Of a stretch of 64,000 nt of DNA, positions 38,948-51,560 are shown one piece after another. A model generated the notes under the pieces. It did not search any database. It saw only the letters and a program-made list of their open reading frames with translations, and had not been told where the DNA came from. The first letter of the stretch is position 1. Every line of letters starts with the position of its first letter. This DNA is from Cylicocyclus nassatus (taxonomy: Eukaryota > Nematoda > Chromadorea > Rhabditida > Strongylidae). The stretch lies in the NCBI GenBank assembly GCA_958299035.1, contig CATQJL010000316.1, positions 92,836,443 to 92,900,442 of the forward strand. Direction: 5' to 3'. The translations under genes and the position numbers were made by a program.

Positions 38948-41180
38948 AGAATCGTTGTTTTTGCGAGCCTGCAAGGGTACTCGGACCCGACCTCTGGAAC
39001 TGGCCTGGAGTTTTGTATTAGATTTCTCACTTTCCAGTAGAGCAGTACTAGTCCTGGAAACATTTGACGTTTCTGGAATCGTGAATTTTTGAAGGAATAT
39101 GGGTGGGTATATATTGAGAATCGTTGTTTTTGCGAGGCATTGCAAAGGTACTCGGACCCGACCTGAGGACTGCCCTGGAGTTTTGTATTAGATTTCTCAC
39201 TTTCCAGTAGAGCAGTACTAGTCCTGGAAACATTTGACGTTTCTGGAATCGTGAATTTTTGAAGGAATATGGGTGGGTATATATTGAGAATCGTTGTTTT
39301 TGCGAGGCATTGCAAAGGTACTCGGACCCGACCTGAGGACTGCCCTGGAGTTTTATATTAGATTTCTCACTTTCCAATAGAGCAGTACTAGTCCTGGAAA
39401 CATTTGACGTTTCCGGAATCGTGAATTTTTGAAGGAATATGGGTGGGTATACTTTGAGAATCGTTGTTTTTGCGAGCCTGCAAGGGTACTCGGACCCGAC
39501 CTCTGGAACTGGCCTGGAGTTTTGTATTAGATTTCTCACTTTCCAGTAGAGCAGTACTAGTCCTGGAAACATTTGACGTTTCTGGAATCGTGAATTTTTG
39601 AAGGAATATGGGTGGGTATATATTGAGAATCGTTGTTTTTGCGAGGCATTGCAAAGGTACTCGGACCCGACCTCTGGGACTGGCCTGGAGTTTTGTATTA
39701 GATTTCTCACTTTCCAATAGAGCAGTACTAGTCCTGAAAACATTTGACGTTTCTGGAATCGTGAATTTTTGAAGGAATATGGGTGGGTATATATTGAGAA
39801 TCGTTGTTTTTTGCGAGCCATTGCAAAGGTACTCGGACCCGACCTGAGGACTGCCCTGGAGTTTTGTATTAGATTTCTCACTTTCCAATAGAGCAGTACT
39901 AGTCCTGGAAACATTTGACGTTTCCGGAATCGTGAATTTTTGAAGGAATATGGGTGGGTATACTTTGAGAATCGTTGTTTTTGCGAGCCTGCAAGGGTAC
40001 TCGGACCCGACCTCTGGAACTGGCCTGGAGTTTTGTATTAGATTTCTCACTTTCCAGTAGAGCAGTACTAGTCCTGGAAACATTTGACGTTTCTGGAATC
40101 GTGAATTTTTGAAGGAATATGGGTGGGTATATATTGAGAATCGTTGTTTTTGCGAGGCATTGCAAAGGTACTCGGACCCGACCTGAGGACTGCCCTGGAG
40201 TTTTGTATTAGATTTCTCACTTTCCAGTAGAGCAGTACTAGTCCTGGAAACATTTGACGTTTCTGGAATCGTGAATTTTTGAAGGAATATGGGTGGGTAT
40301 ATATTGAGAATCGTTGTTTTTGCGAGGCATTGCAAAGGTACTCGGACCCGACCTGAGGACTGCCCTGGAGTTTTATATTAGATTTCTCACTTTCCAATAG
40401 AGCAGTACTAGTCCTGGAAACATTTGACGTTTCCGGAATCGTGAATTTTTGAAGGAATATGGGTGGGTATACTTTGAGAATCGTTGTTTTTGCGAGCCTG
40501 CAAGGGTACTCGGACCCGACCTCTGGAACTGGCCTGGAGTTTTGTATTAGATTTCTCACTTTCCAGTAGAGCAGTACTAGTCCTGGAAACATTTGACGTT
40601 TCTGGAATCGTGAATTTTTGAAGGAATATGGGTGGGTATATATTGAGAATCGTTGTTTTTGCGAGGCATTGCAAAGGTACTCGGACCCGACCTCTGGGAC
40701 TGGCCTGGAGTTTTGTATTAGATTTCTCACTTTCCAATAGAGCAGTACTAGTCCTGAAAACATTTGACGTTTCTGGAATCGTGAATTTTTGAAGGAATAT
40801 GGGTGGGTATATATTGAGAATCGTTGTTTTTTGCGAGCCATTGCAAAGGTACTCGGACCCGACCTGAGGACTGCCCTGGAGTTTTGTATTAGATTTCTCA
40901 CTTTCCAATAGAGCAGTACTAGTCCTGGAAACATTTGACGTTTCCGGAATCGTGAATTTTTGAAGGAATATGGGTGGGTATACTTTGAGAATCGTTGTTT
41001 TTGCGAGCCTGCAAGGGTACTCGGACCCGACCTCTGGAACTGGACTGGAGTTTTGTATTAGATTTCTCACTTTCCAGTAGAGCAGTACTAGTCCTGGAAA
41101 CATTTGACGTTTCTGGAATCGTGAATTTTTGAAGGAATATGGGTGGGTATATATTGAGAATCGTTGTTTTTGCGAGGCAT
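38948..41180 (+). repeat. Tandem 1,020-bp (6-mer) unit, about 2.2 copies
   Basis: The order at 39,048-39,914 recurs at 40,068-40,934 with no difference noticed. The repeat starts after TATATATTGAG near 38,942 changes to TATACTTTGAG in the next copy. It ends near 41,180, where GACCTGAGG is replaced by GACCTCTGGG. GGACTGGAG for GGCCTGGAG near 41,043 is a private change in the last copy. Confidence 0.82.
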
Positions 41181-41273
41181 TGTAAAGGTACTCGGACCCG
41201 ACCTCTGGGACTGGCCTGGAGTTTTGTATTAGATTTCTCACTTTTCAATAGAGCAGTACTAGTCCTGGAAACA

Positions 41274-44200
41274 TTTTACGTTTCCGGAATCGTGAATTTT
41301 TGAAGGAATATGGGTGGGTATATTTTGAGAATCGTTGTTTTTGCGAGCCTGCAAGGGTACTCGGACCCGACCTCTGGGACTGGCCTAGAGTTTTGTATTA
41401 GATTTCTCACTTTCCAATAGAGCGGTACTAGTCCTGAAAACATTTGACGTTTCCGGAATTGTGAATTTTTGAAGGAATATGGTTGGGTATATCTTGAGAA
41501 TCGTTGTTTTTTGCGAGCCATTGCAAAGGTACTCGGACGCGACCTTTGGGACTGGCCTGGAGTTTTGTATTAGATTTCTCACTTTCCAATAGAGCAGTAC
41601 TAGTCCTGGAAACATTTGACGTTTCTGGAATCGTGAATTTTTGAAGGAATATGGGTGGGTATACTTTGAGAATCGTTGTTTTTGCGAGCCTGCAAGGGTA
41701 CTCGGACCCGACCTCTGGAACTGGCCTGGAGTTTTGTATTAGATTTCTCACTTTCCAGTAGAGCAGTACTAGTCCTGGAAACATTTGACGTTTCTGGAAT
41801 CGTGAATTTTTGAAGGAATATGGGTGGGTATATATTGAGAATCGTTGTTTTTGCGAGGCATTGCAAAGGTACTCGGACCCGACCTCTGGGACTGGCCTGG
41901 AGTTTTGTATTAGATTTCTCACTTTCCAATAGAGCAGTACTAGTCCTGAAACATTTTACGTTTCCGGAATCGTGAATTTTTGAAGGAATATGGGTGGGTA
42001 TATATTGAGAATCGTTGTTTTTTGCGAGCCATTGCAAAGGTACTCGGACCCGACCTCTGGGACTGGCCTGGAGTTTTGTATTAGATTTCTCACTTTCCAA
42101 TAGAGCAGTACTAGTCCTGAAAACATTTGACGTTTCCGGAATCGTGAATTTTTGAAGGAATATGGTTGGGTATATCTTGAGAATCGTTGTTTTTTGCGAG
42201 CCATTGCAAAGGTACTCGGACCCGACCTTTGGGACTGGCCTGGAGTTTTGTATTAGATTTCTCACTTTCCAATAGAGCAGTACTAGTCCTGGAAACATTT
42301 TACGTTTCCGGAATCGTGAATTTTTGAAGGAATATGGGTGGGTATATTTTGAGAATCGTTGTTTTTGCGAGCCTGCAAGGGTACTCGGACCCGACCTCTG
42401 GGACTGGCCTAGAGTTTTGTATTAGATTTCTCACTTTCCAATAGAGCGGTACTAGTCCTGAAAACATTTGACGTTTCCGGAATTGTGAATTTTTGAAGGA
42501 ATATGGTTGGGTATATCTTGAGAATCGTTGTTTTTTGCGAGCCATTGCAAAGGTACTCGGACGCGACCTTTGGGACTGGCCTGGAGTTTTGTATTAGATT
42601 TCTCACTTTCCAATAGAGCAGTACTAGTCCTGGAAACATTTGACGTTTCTGGAATCGTGAATTTTTGAAGGAATATGGGTGGGTATACTTTGAGAATCGT
42701 TGTTTTTGCGAGCCTGCAAGGGTACTCGGACCCGACCTCTGGAACTGGCCTGGAGTTTTGTATTAGATTTCTCACTTTCCAGTAGAGCAGTACTAGTCCT
42801 GGAAACATTTGACGTTTCTGGAATCGTGAATTTTTGAAGGAATATGGGTGGGTATATATTGAGAATCGTTGTTTTTGCGAGGCATTGCAAAGGTACTCGG
42901 ACCCGACCTCTGGGACTGGCCTGGAGTTTTGTATTAGATTTCTCACTTTCCAATAGAGCAGTACTAGTCCTGAAACATTTTACGTTTCCGGAATCGTGAA
43001 TTTTTGAAGGAATATGGGTGGGTATATATTGAGAATCGTTGTTTTTTGCGAGCCATTGCAAAGGTACTCGGACCCGACCTCTGGGACTGGCCTGGAGTTT
43101 TGTATTAGATTTCTCACTTTCCAATAGAGCAGTACTAGTCCTGAAAACATTTTACGTTTCCGGAATCGTGAATTTTTGAAGGAATATGGGTGGGTATATT
43201 TTGAGAATCGTTGTTTTTGCGAGCCTGCAAGGGTACTCGGACCCGACCTCTGGGACTGGCCTAGAGTTTTGTATTAGATTTCTCACTTTCCAATAGAGCG
43301 GTACTAGTCCTGAAAACATTTGACGTTTCCGGAATTGTGAATTTTTGAAGGAATATGGTTGGGTATATCTTGAGAATCGTTGTTTTTTGCGAGCCATTGC
43401 AAAGGTACTCGGACGCGACCTTTGGGACTGGCCTGGAGTTTTGTATTAGATTTCTCACTTTCCAATAGAGCAGTACTAGTCCTGGAAACATTTGACGTTT
43501 CTGGAATCGTGAATTTTTGAAGGAATATGGGTGGGTATACTTTGAGAATCGTTGTTTTTGCGAGCCTGCAAGGGTACTCGGACCCGACCTCTGGAACTGG
43601 CCTGGAGTTTTGTATTAGATTTCTCACTTTCCAGTAGAGCAGTACTAGTCCTGGAAACATTTGACGTTTCTGGAATCGTGAATTTTTGAAGGAATATGGG
43701 TGGGTATATATTGAGAATCGTTGTTTTTGCGAGGCATTGCAAAGGTACTCGGACCCGACCTCTGGGACTGGCCTGGAGTTTTGTATTAGATTTCTCACTT
43801 TCCAATAGAGCAGTACTAGTCCTGAAACATTTTACGTTTCCGGAATCGTGAATTTTTGAAGGAATATGGGTGGGTATATATTGAGAATCGTTGTTTTTTG
43901 CGAGCCATTGCAAAGGTACTCGGACCCGACCTCTGGGACTGGCCTGGAGTTTTGTATTAGATTTCTCACTTTCCAATAGAGCAGTACTAGTCCTGAAAAC
44001 ATTTGACGTTTCCGGAATCGTGAATTTTTGAAGGAATATGGTTGGGTATATCTTGAGAATCGTTGTTTTTTGCGAGCCATTGCAAAGGTACTCGGACCCG
44101 ACCTTTGGGACTGGCCTGGAGTTTTGTATTAGATTTCTCACTTTCCAATAGAGCAGTACTAGTCCTGGAAACATTTTACGTTTCCGGAATCGTGAATTTT

Positions 44201-45190
44201 TGAAGGAATATGGGTGGGTATATTTTGAGAATCGTTGTTTTTGCGAGCCTGCAAGGGTACTCGGACCCGACCTCTGGGACTGGCCTAGAGTTTTGTATTA
44301 GATTTCTCACTTTCCAATAGAGCGGTACTAGTCCTGAAAACATTTGACGTTTCCGGAATTGTGAATTTTTGAAGGAATATGGTTGGGTATATCTTGAGAA
44401 TCGTTGTTTTTTGCGAGCCATTGCAAAGGTACTCGGACGCGACCTTTGGGACTGGCCTGGAGTTTTGTATTAGATTTCTCACTTTCCAATAGAGCAGTAC
44501 TAGTCCTGGAAACATTTGACGTTTCTGGAATCGTGAATTTTTGAAGGAATATGGGTGGGTATACTTTGAGAATCGTTGTTTTTGCGAGCCTGCAAGGGTA
44601 CTCGGACCCGACCTCTGGAACTGGCCTGGAGTTTTGTATTAGATTTCTCACTTTCCAGTAGAGCAGTACTAGTCCTGGAAACATTTGACGTTTCTGGAAT
44701 CGTGAATTTTTGAAGGAATATGGGTGGGTATATATTGAGAATCGTTGTTTTTGCGAGGCATTGCAAAGGTACTCGGACCCGACCTCTGGGACTGGCCTGG
44801 AGTTTTGTATTAGATTTCTCACTTTCCAATAGAGCAGTACTAGTCCTGAAACATTTTACGTTTCCGGAATCGTGAATTTTTGAAGGAATATGGGTGGGTA
44901 TATATTGAGAATCGTTGTTTTTTGCGAGCCATTGCAAAGGTACTCGGACCCGACCTCTGGGACTGGCCTGGAGTTTTGTATTAGATTTCTCACTTTCCAA
45001 TAGAGCAGTACTAGTCCTGAAAACATTTGACGTTTCCGGAATCGTGAATTTTTGAAGGAATATGGTTGGGTATATCTTGAGAATCGTTGTTTTTTGCGAG
45101 CCATTGCAAAGGTACTCGGACCCGACCTTTGGGACTGGCCTGGAGTTTTGTATTAGATTTCTCACTTTCCAATAGAGCAGTACTAGTCCT
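41274..45190 (+). repeat. HOR tract 6: four units of 1,024/852 bp
   Basis: Units start at 41,276, 42,300, 43,152 and 44,176. Each has ATTTTACG with a type D tail, then GGTTGGG with GAATTGTGAA and CGGACGCGACC, then the D monomer with CTGGAACTGG, type B, a type A monomer with CCTGAAACATTTTACG, and a last GGTTGGG monomer. Lengths 169+172+169+171+171+172 give 1,024 bp. The second unit lacks the last monomer and is 852 bp; its join near 43,141 reads CCTGAAAACATTTTACG, keeping the left mark of the lost monomer and the right mark of the next. CTAGAGTTTTG is another unit-specific mark. Confidence 0.88.
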
Positions 45191-48100
45191 GGAAACATTT
45201 GACGTTTCTGGAATCGTGAATTTTTGAAGGAATATGGGTGGGTATATATTGAGAATCGTTGTTTTTTGCGAGCCATTGCAAAGGTACTCGGACCCGACCT
45301 CTGGGACTGGCCTGGAGTTTTATATTAGATTTCTCACTTTCCAATAGAGCAGTACTAGTCCTGGAAACATTTGACGTTTCCGGAATCGTGAATTTTTGAA
45401 GGAATATGGGTGGGTATATTTTGAGAATCGTTGTTTTTGCGAGCCTGCAAGGGTACTCGGACCCGACCTCTGGGACTGGCCTGGAGTTTTGTATTAGATT
45501 TCTCACTTTCCAATAGAGCAGTACTAGTCCTGGAAACATTTGACGTTTCTGGAATCGTGAATTTTTGAAGGAATATGGGTGGGTATATATTGAGAATCGT
45601 TGTTTTTTGCGAGCCATTGCAAAGGTACTCGGACCCGACCTCTGGGACTGGCCTGGAGTTTTATATTAGATTTCTCACTTTCCAATAGAGCAGTACTAGT
45701 CCTGGAAACATTTGACGTTTCCGGAATCGTGAATTTTTGAAGGAATATGGGTGGGTATATTTTGAGAATCGTTGTTTTTGCGAGCCTGCAAGGGTACTCG
45801 GACCCGACCTCTGGGACTGGCCTGGAGTTTTGTATTAGATTTCTCACTTTCCAATAGAGCAGTACTAGTCCTGGAAACATTTGACGTTTCTGGAATCGTG
45901 AATTTTTGAAGGAATATGGGTGGGTATATATTGAGAATCGTTGTTTTTTGCGAGCCATTGCAAAGGTACTCGGACCCGACCTCTGGGACTGGCCTGGAGT
46001 TTTGTATTAGATTTCTCACTTTCCAATAGAGCAGTACTAGTCCTGGAAACATTTGACGTTTCCGGAATCGTGAATTTTTGAAGGGATATGGGTGGGTATA
46101 TTTTGAGAATCGTTGTTTTTGCGAGCCTGCAAGGGTACTCGGACCCGACCTCTGGGACTGGCCTGGAGTTTTGTATTAGATTTCTCACTTTCCAATAGAG
46201 CGGTACTAGTCCTGAAAACATTTGACGTTTCCGGAATCGTGAATTTTTGAAGGAATATGGTTGGGTATATCTTGAGAATCGTTGTTTTTTGCGAGCCATT
46301 GCAAAGGTACTCGGACCCGACCTTTGGGACTGGCCTGGAGTTTTGTATTAGATTTCTCACTTTTCAATAGAGCAGTACTAGTCCTGGAAACATTTGACGT
46401 TTCTGGAATCGTGAATTTTTGAAGGAATATGGGTGGGTATATATTGAGAATCGTTGTTTTTTGCGAGCCATTGCAAAGGTACTCGGACCCGACCTTTGGG
46501 ACTGGCCTGGAGTTTTGTATTAGATTTCTCACTTTCCAATAGAGCAGTACTAGTCCTGGAAACATTTGACGTTTCCGGAATCGTGAATTTTTGAAGGAAT
46601 ATGGGTGGGTATATATTGAGAATCGTTGTTTTTTGCGAGCCATTGCAAAGGTACTCGGACCCGACCTGAGGACTGCCCTGGAGTTTTATATTAGATTTCT
46701 CACTTTCCAATAGAGCAGTACTAGTCCTGGAAACATTTGACGTTTCCGGAATCGTGAATTTTTGAAGGAATATGGGTGGGTATATTTTGAGAATCGTTGT
46801 TTTTGCGAGCCTGCAAGGGTACTCGGACCCGACCTCTGGGACTGGCCTGGAGTTTTGTATTAGATTTCTCACTTTCCAATAGAGCGGTACTAGTCCTGAA
46901 AACATTTGACGTTTCCGGAATCGTGAATTTTTGAAGGAATATGGTTGGGTATATCTTGAGAATCGTTGTTTTTTGCGAGCCATTGCAAAGGTACTCGGAC
47001 CCGACCTTTGGGACTGGCCTGGAGTTTTGTATTAGATTTCTCACTTTTCAATAGAGCAGTACTAGTCCTGGAAACATTTGACGTTTCTGGAATCGTGAAT
47101 TTTTGAAGGAATATGGGTGGGTATATATTGAGAATCGTTGTTTTTGCGAGGCATTGCAAAGGTACTCGGACCCGACCTCTGGGACTGGCCTGGAGTTTTG
47201 TATTAGATTTCTCACTTTCCAATAGAGCAGTACTAGTCCTGGAAACATTTGACGTTTCCGGAATCGTGAATTTTTGAAGGAATATGGGTGGGTATATATT
47301 GAGAATCGTTGTTTTTTGCGAGCCATTGCAAAGGTACTCGGACCCGACCTCTGGGACTGGCCTGGAGTTTTGTATTAGATTTCTCACTTTCCAATAGAGC
47401 AGTACTAGTCCTGGAAACATTTGACGTTTTCGGAATCGTGAATTTTTGAAGGAATATGGGTGGGTATATTTTGAGAATCGTTGTTTTTGCGAGCCTGCAA
47501 GGGTACTCGGACCCGACCTCTGGGACTGGCCTGGAGTTTTGTATTAGATTTCTCACTTTCCAATAGAGCAGTACTAGTCCTGGAAACGTTTGACGTTTCT
47601 GGAATCGTGAATTTTTGAAGGAATATGGGTGGGTATATATTGAGAATCGTTGTTTTTTGCGAGCCATTGCAAAGGTACTCGGACCCGACCTCTGGGACTG
47701 GCCTGGAGTTTTGTATTAGATTTCTCACTTTCCAATAGAGCAGTACTAGTCCTGGAAACATTTGACGTTTCCGGAATCGTGAATTTTTGAAGGGATATGG
47801 GTGGGTATATTTTGAGAATCGTTGTTTTTGCGAGCCTGCAAGGGTACTCGGACCCGACCTCTGGGACTGGCCTGGAGTTTTGTATTAGATTTCTCACTTT
47901 CCAATAGAGCGGTACTAGTCCTGAAAACATTTGACGTTTCCGGAATCGTGAATTTTTGAAGGAATATGGTTGGGTATATCTTGAGAATCGTTGTTTTTTG
48001 CGAGCCATTGCAAAGGTACTCGGACCCGACCTTTGGGACTGGCCTGGAGTTTTGTATTAGATTTCTCACTTTCCAATAGAGCAGTACTAGTCCTGGAAAC

Positions 48101-49072
48101 ATTTGACGTTTCCGGAATCGTGAATTTTTGAAGGAATATGGGTGGGTATATATTGAGAATCGTTGTTTTTTGCGAGCCATTGCAAAGGTACTCGGACCCG
48201 ACCTTTGGGACTGGCCTGGAGTTTTGTATTAGATTTCTCACTTTCCAATAGAGCAGTACTAGTCCTGGAAACATTTGACGTTTCTGGAATCGTGAATTTT
48301 TGAAGGAATATGGGTGGGTATATATTGAGAATCGTTGTTTTTTGCGAGCCATTGCAAAGGTACTCGGACCCGACCTCTGGGACTGGCCTGGAGTTTTGTA
48401 TTAGATTTCTCACTTTCCAATAGAGCAGTACTAGTCCTGGAAACATTTGACGTTTCCGGAATCGTGAATTTTTGAAGGGATATGGGTGGGTATATTTTGA
48501 GAATCGTTGTTTTTGCGAGCCTGCAAGGGTACTCGGACCCGACCTCTGGGACTGGCCTGGAGTTTTGTATTAGATTTCTCACTTTCCAATAGAGCGGTAC
48601 TAGTCCTGAAAACATTTGACGTTTCCGGAATCGTGAATTTTTGAAGGAATATGGTTGGGTATATCTTGAGAATCGTTGTTTTTTGCGAGCCATTGCAAAG
48701 GTACTCGGACCCGACCTTTGGGACTGGCCTGGAGTTTTGTATTAGATTTCTCACTTTCCAATAGAGCAGTACTAGTCCTGGAAACATTTGACGTTTCCGG
48801 AATCGTGAATTTTTGAAGGAATATGGGTGGGTATATATTGAGAATCGTTGTTTTTTGCGAGCCATTGCAAAGGTACTCGGACCCGACCTTTGGGACTGGC
48901 CTGGAGTTTTGTATTAGATTTCTCACTTTCCAATAGAGCAGTACTAGTCCTGGAAACATTTGACGTTTCCGGAATCGTGAATTTTTGAAGGAATATGGGT
49001 GGGTATATATTGAGAATCGTTGTTTTTTGCGAGCCATTGCAAAGGTACTCGGACCCGACCTGAGGACTGCCC
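45191..49072 (+). repeat. HOR tract 7a: 341- and 685-bp periods
   Basis: It opens with a two-monomer unit (type A with TTTTATATT, then D with TATATTTTGAG) of 341 bp, seen at 45,183 and 45,524. At 47,574-48,090 and 48,259-48,775 a four-monomer order repeats at 685 bp. Markers include CACTTTTCAATAG (near 46,372 and 47,045), GAAGGGATATGG (near 46,082, 47,790 and 48,475) and GACGTTTTCGG (near 47,425). Part of the tract (46,721-47,420) recurs 2,565 bp later at 49,286-49,985. Confidence 0.75.
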
Positions 49073-51560
49073 TGGAGTTTTATATTAGATTTCTCACTTT
49101 CCAATAGAGCAGTACTAGTCCTGGAAACATTTGACGTTTCCGGAATCGTGAATTTTTGAAGGAATATGGGTGGGTATATATTGAGAATCGTTGTTTTTTG
49201 CGAGCCATTGCAAAGGTACTCGGACCCGACCTGAGGACTGCCCTGGAGTTTTATATTAGATTTCTCACTTTCCAATAGAGCAGTACTAGTCCTGGAAACA
49301 TTTGACGTTTCCGGAATCGTGAATTTTTGAAGGAATATGGGTGGGTATATTTTGAGAATCGTTGTTTTTGCGAGCCTGCAAGGGTACTCGGACCCGACCT
49401 CTGGGACTGGCCTGGAGTTTTGTATTAGATTTCTCACTTTCCAATAGAGCGGTACTAGTCCTGAAAACATTTGACGTTTCCGGAATCGTGAATTTTTGAA
49501 GGAATATGGTTGGGTATATCTTGAGAATCGTTGTTTTTTGCGAGCCATTGCAAAGGTACTCGGACCCGACCTTTGGGACTGGCCTGGAGTTTTGTATTAG
49601 ATTTCTCACTTTTCAATAGAGCAGTACTAGTCCTGGAAACATTTGACGTTTCTGGAATCGTGAATTTTTGAAGGAATATGGGTGGGTATATATTGAGAAT
49701 CGTTGTTTTTGCGAGGCATTGCAAAGGTACTCGGACCCGACCTCTGGGACTGGCCTGGAGTTTTGTATTAGATTTCTCACTTTCCAATAGAGCAGTACTA
49801 GTCCTGGAAACATTTGACGTTTCCGGAATCGTGAATTTTTGAAGGAATATGGGTGGGTATATATTGAGAATCGTTGTTTTTTGCGAGCCATTGCAAAGGT
49901 ACTCGGACCCGACCTCTGGGACTGGCCTGGAGTTTTGTATTAGATTTCTCACTTTCCAATAGAGCAGTACTAGTCCTGGAAACATTTGACGTTTCCGGAA
50001 TCGTGAATTTTTGAAGGAATATGGGTGGGTATATTTTGAGAATCGTTGTTTTTGCGAGCCTGCAAGGGTACTCGGACCCGACCTCTGGGACTGGCCTGGA
50101 GTTTTGTATTAGATTTCTCACTTTCCAATAGAGCAGTACTAGTCCTGGAAACATTTGACGTTTTCGGAATCGTGAATTTTTGAAGGAATATGGGTGGGTA
50201 TATATTGAGAATCGTTGTTTTTTGCGAGCCATTGCAAAGGTACTCGGACCCGACCTCTGGGACTGGCCTGGAGTTTTATATTAGATTTCTCACTTTCCAA
50301 TAGAGCAGTACTAGTCCTGGAAACATTTGACGTTTCCGGAATCGTGAATTTTTGAAGGAATATGGGTGGGTATATATTGAGAATCGTTGTTTTTTGCGAG
50401 CCATTGCAAAGGTACTCGGACCCGACCTGAGGACTGCCCTGGAGTTTTATATTAGATTTCTCACTTTCCAATAGAGCAGTACTAGTCCTGGAAACATTTG
50501 ACGTTTCCGGAATCGTGAATTTTTGAAGGAATATGGGTGGGTATATTTTGAGAATCGTTGTTTTTGCGAGCCTGCAAGGGTACTCGGACCCGACCTCTGG
50601 GACTGGCCTGGAGTTTTGTATTAGATTTCTCACTTTCCAATAGAGCGGTACTAGTCCTGAAAACATTTGACGTTTCCGGAATCGTGAATTTTTGAAGGAA
50701 TATGGTTGGGTATATCTTGAGAATCGTTGTTTTTTGCGAGCCATTGCAAAGGTACTCGGACCCGACCTTTGGGACTGGCCTGGAGTTTTGTATTAGATTT
50801 CTCACTTTTCAATAGAGCAGTACTAGTCCTGGAAACATTTGACGTTTCTGGAATCGTGAATTTTTGAAGGAATATGGGTGGGTATATATTGAGAATCGTT
50901 GTTTTTGCGAGGCATTGCAAAGGTACTCGGACCCGACCTCTGGGACTGGCCTGGAGTTTTGTATTAGATTTCTCACTTTCCAATAGAGCAGTACTAGTCC
51001 TGGAAACATTTGACGTTTCCGGAATCGTGAATTTTTGAAGGAATATGGGTGGGTATATATTGAGAATCGTTGTTTTTTGCGAGCCATTGCAAAGGTACTC
51101 GGACCCGACCTCTGGGACTGGCCTGGAGTTTTGTATTAGATTTCTCACTTTCCAATAGAGCAGTACTAGTCCTGGAAACATTTGACGTTTCCGGAATCGT
51201 GAATTTTTGAAGGAATATGGGTGGGTATATTTTGAGAATCGTTGTTTTTGCGAGCCTGCAAGGGTACTCGGACCCGACCTCTGGGACTGGCCTGGAGTTT
51301 TGTATTAGATTTCTCACTTTCCAATAGAGCAGTACTAGTCCTGGAAACATTTGACGTTTTCGGAATCGTGAATTTTTGAAGGAATATGGGTGGGTATATA
51401 TTGAGAATCGTTGTTTTTTGCGAGCCATTGCAAAGGTACTCGGACCCGACCTCTGGGACTGGCCTGGAGTTTTATATTAGATTTCTCACTTTCCAATAGA
51501 GCAGTACTAGTCCTGGAAACATTTGACGTTTCCGGAATCGTGAATTTTTGAAGGAATATG
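49073..51560 (+). repeat. Tandem 1,196-bp (7-mer) unit, about two copies
   Basis: The order at 49,073-50,268 repeats at 50,269-51,464 and continues for about 95 bp more. Shared marks are two consecutive TTTTATATT monomers, the GACCTGAGG front, CACTTTTCAATAG (near 49,612 and 50,808) and GACGTTTTCGG (near 50,162 and 51,358). The left limit is GACCTGAGG against GACCTCTGGG just before the first TTTTATATT. The right limit is TATATATTGAG against TATATTTTGAG. Confidence 0.82.

Larger units (their letters stand above)
33961..41273 (+). repeat. HOR tract 5: mosaic of left and central families
   Basis: GGTTGGG is absent from this tract, although it occurs throughout 3-33.9 kb and from 41.4 kb on. Type C tails, GATGTTTCC and GACCTGAGG return beside D monomers with TATACTTTGAG and CTGGAACTGG. 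The left family has the first set but no D monomers; the central family has the second but no type C. Markers private to the tract include CATTGCAGAGG near 35,567, 37,952 and 38,466, and TTGAGGATCG near 37,755 and 38,267. The tract opens with the rare GACGCTTCC also seen near base 131. Confidence 0.85.
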
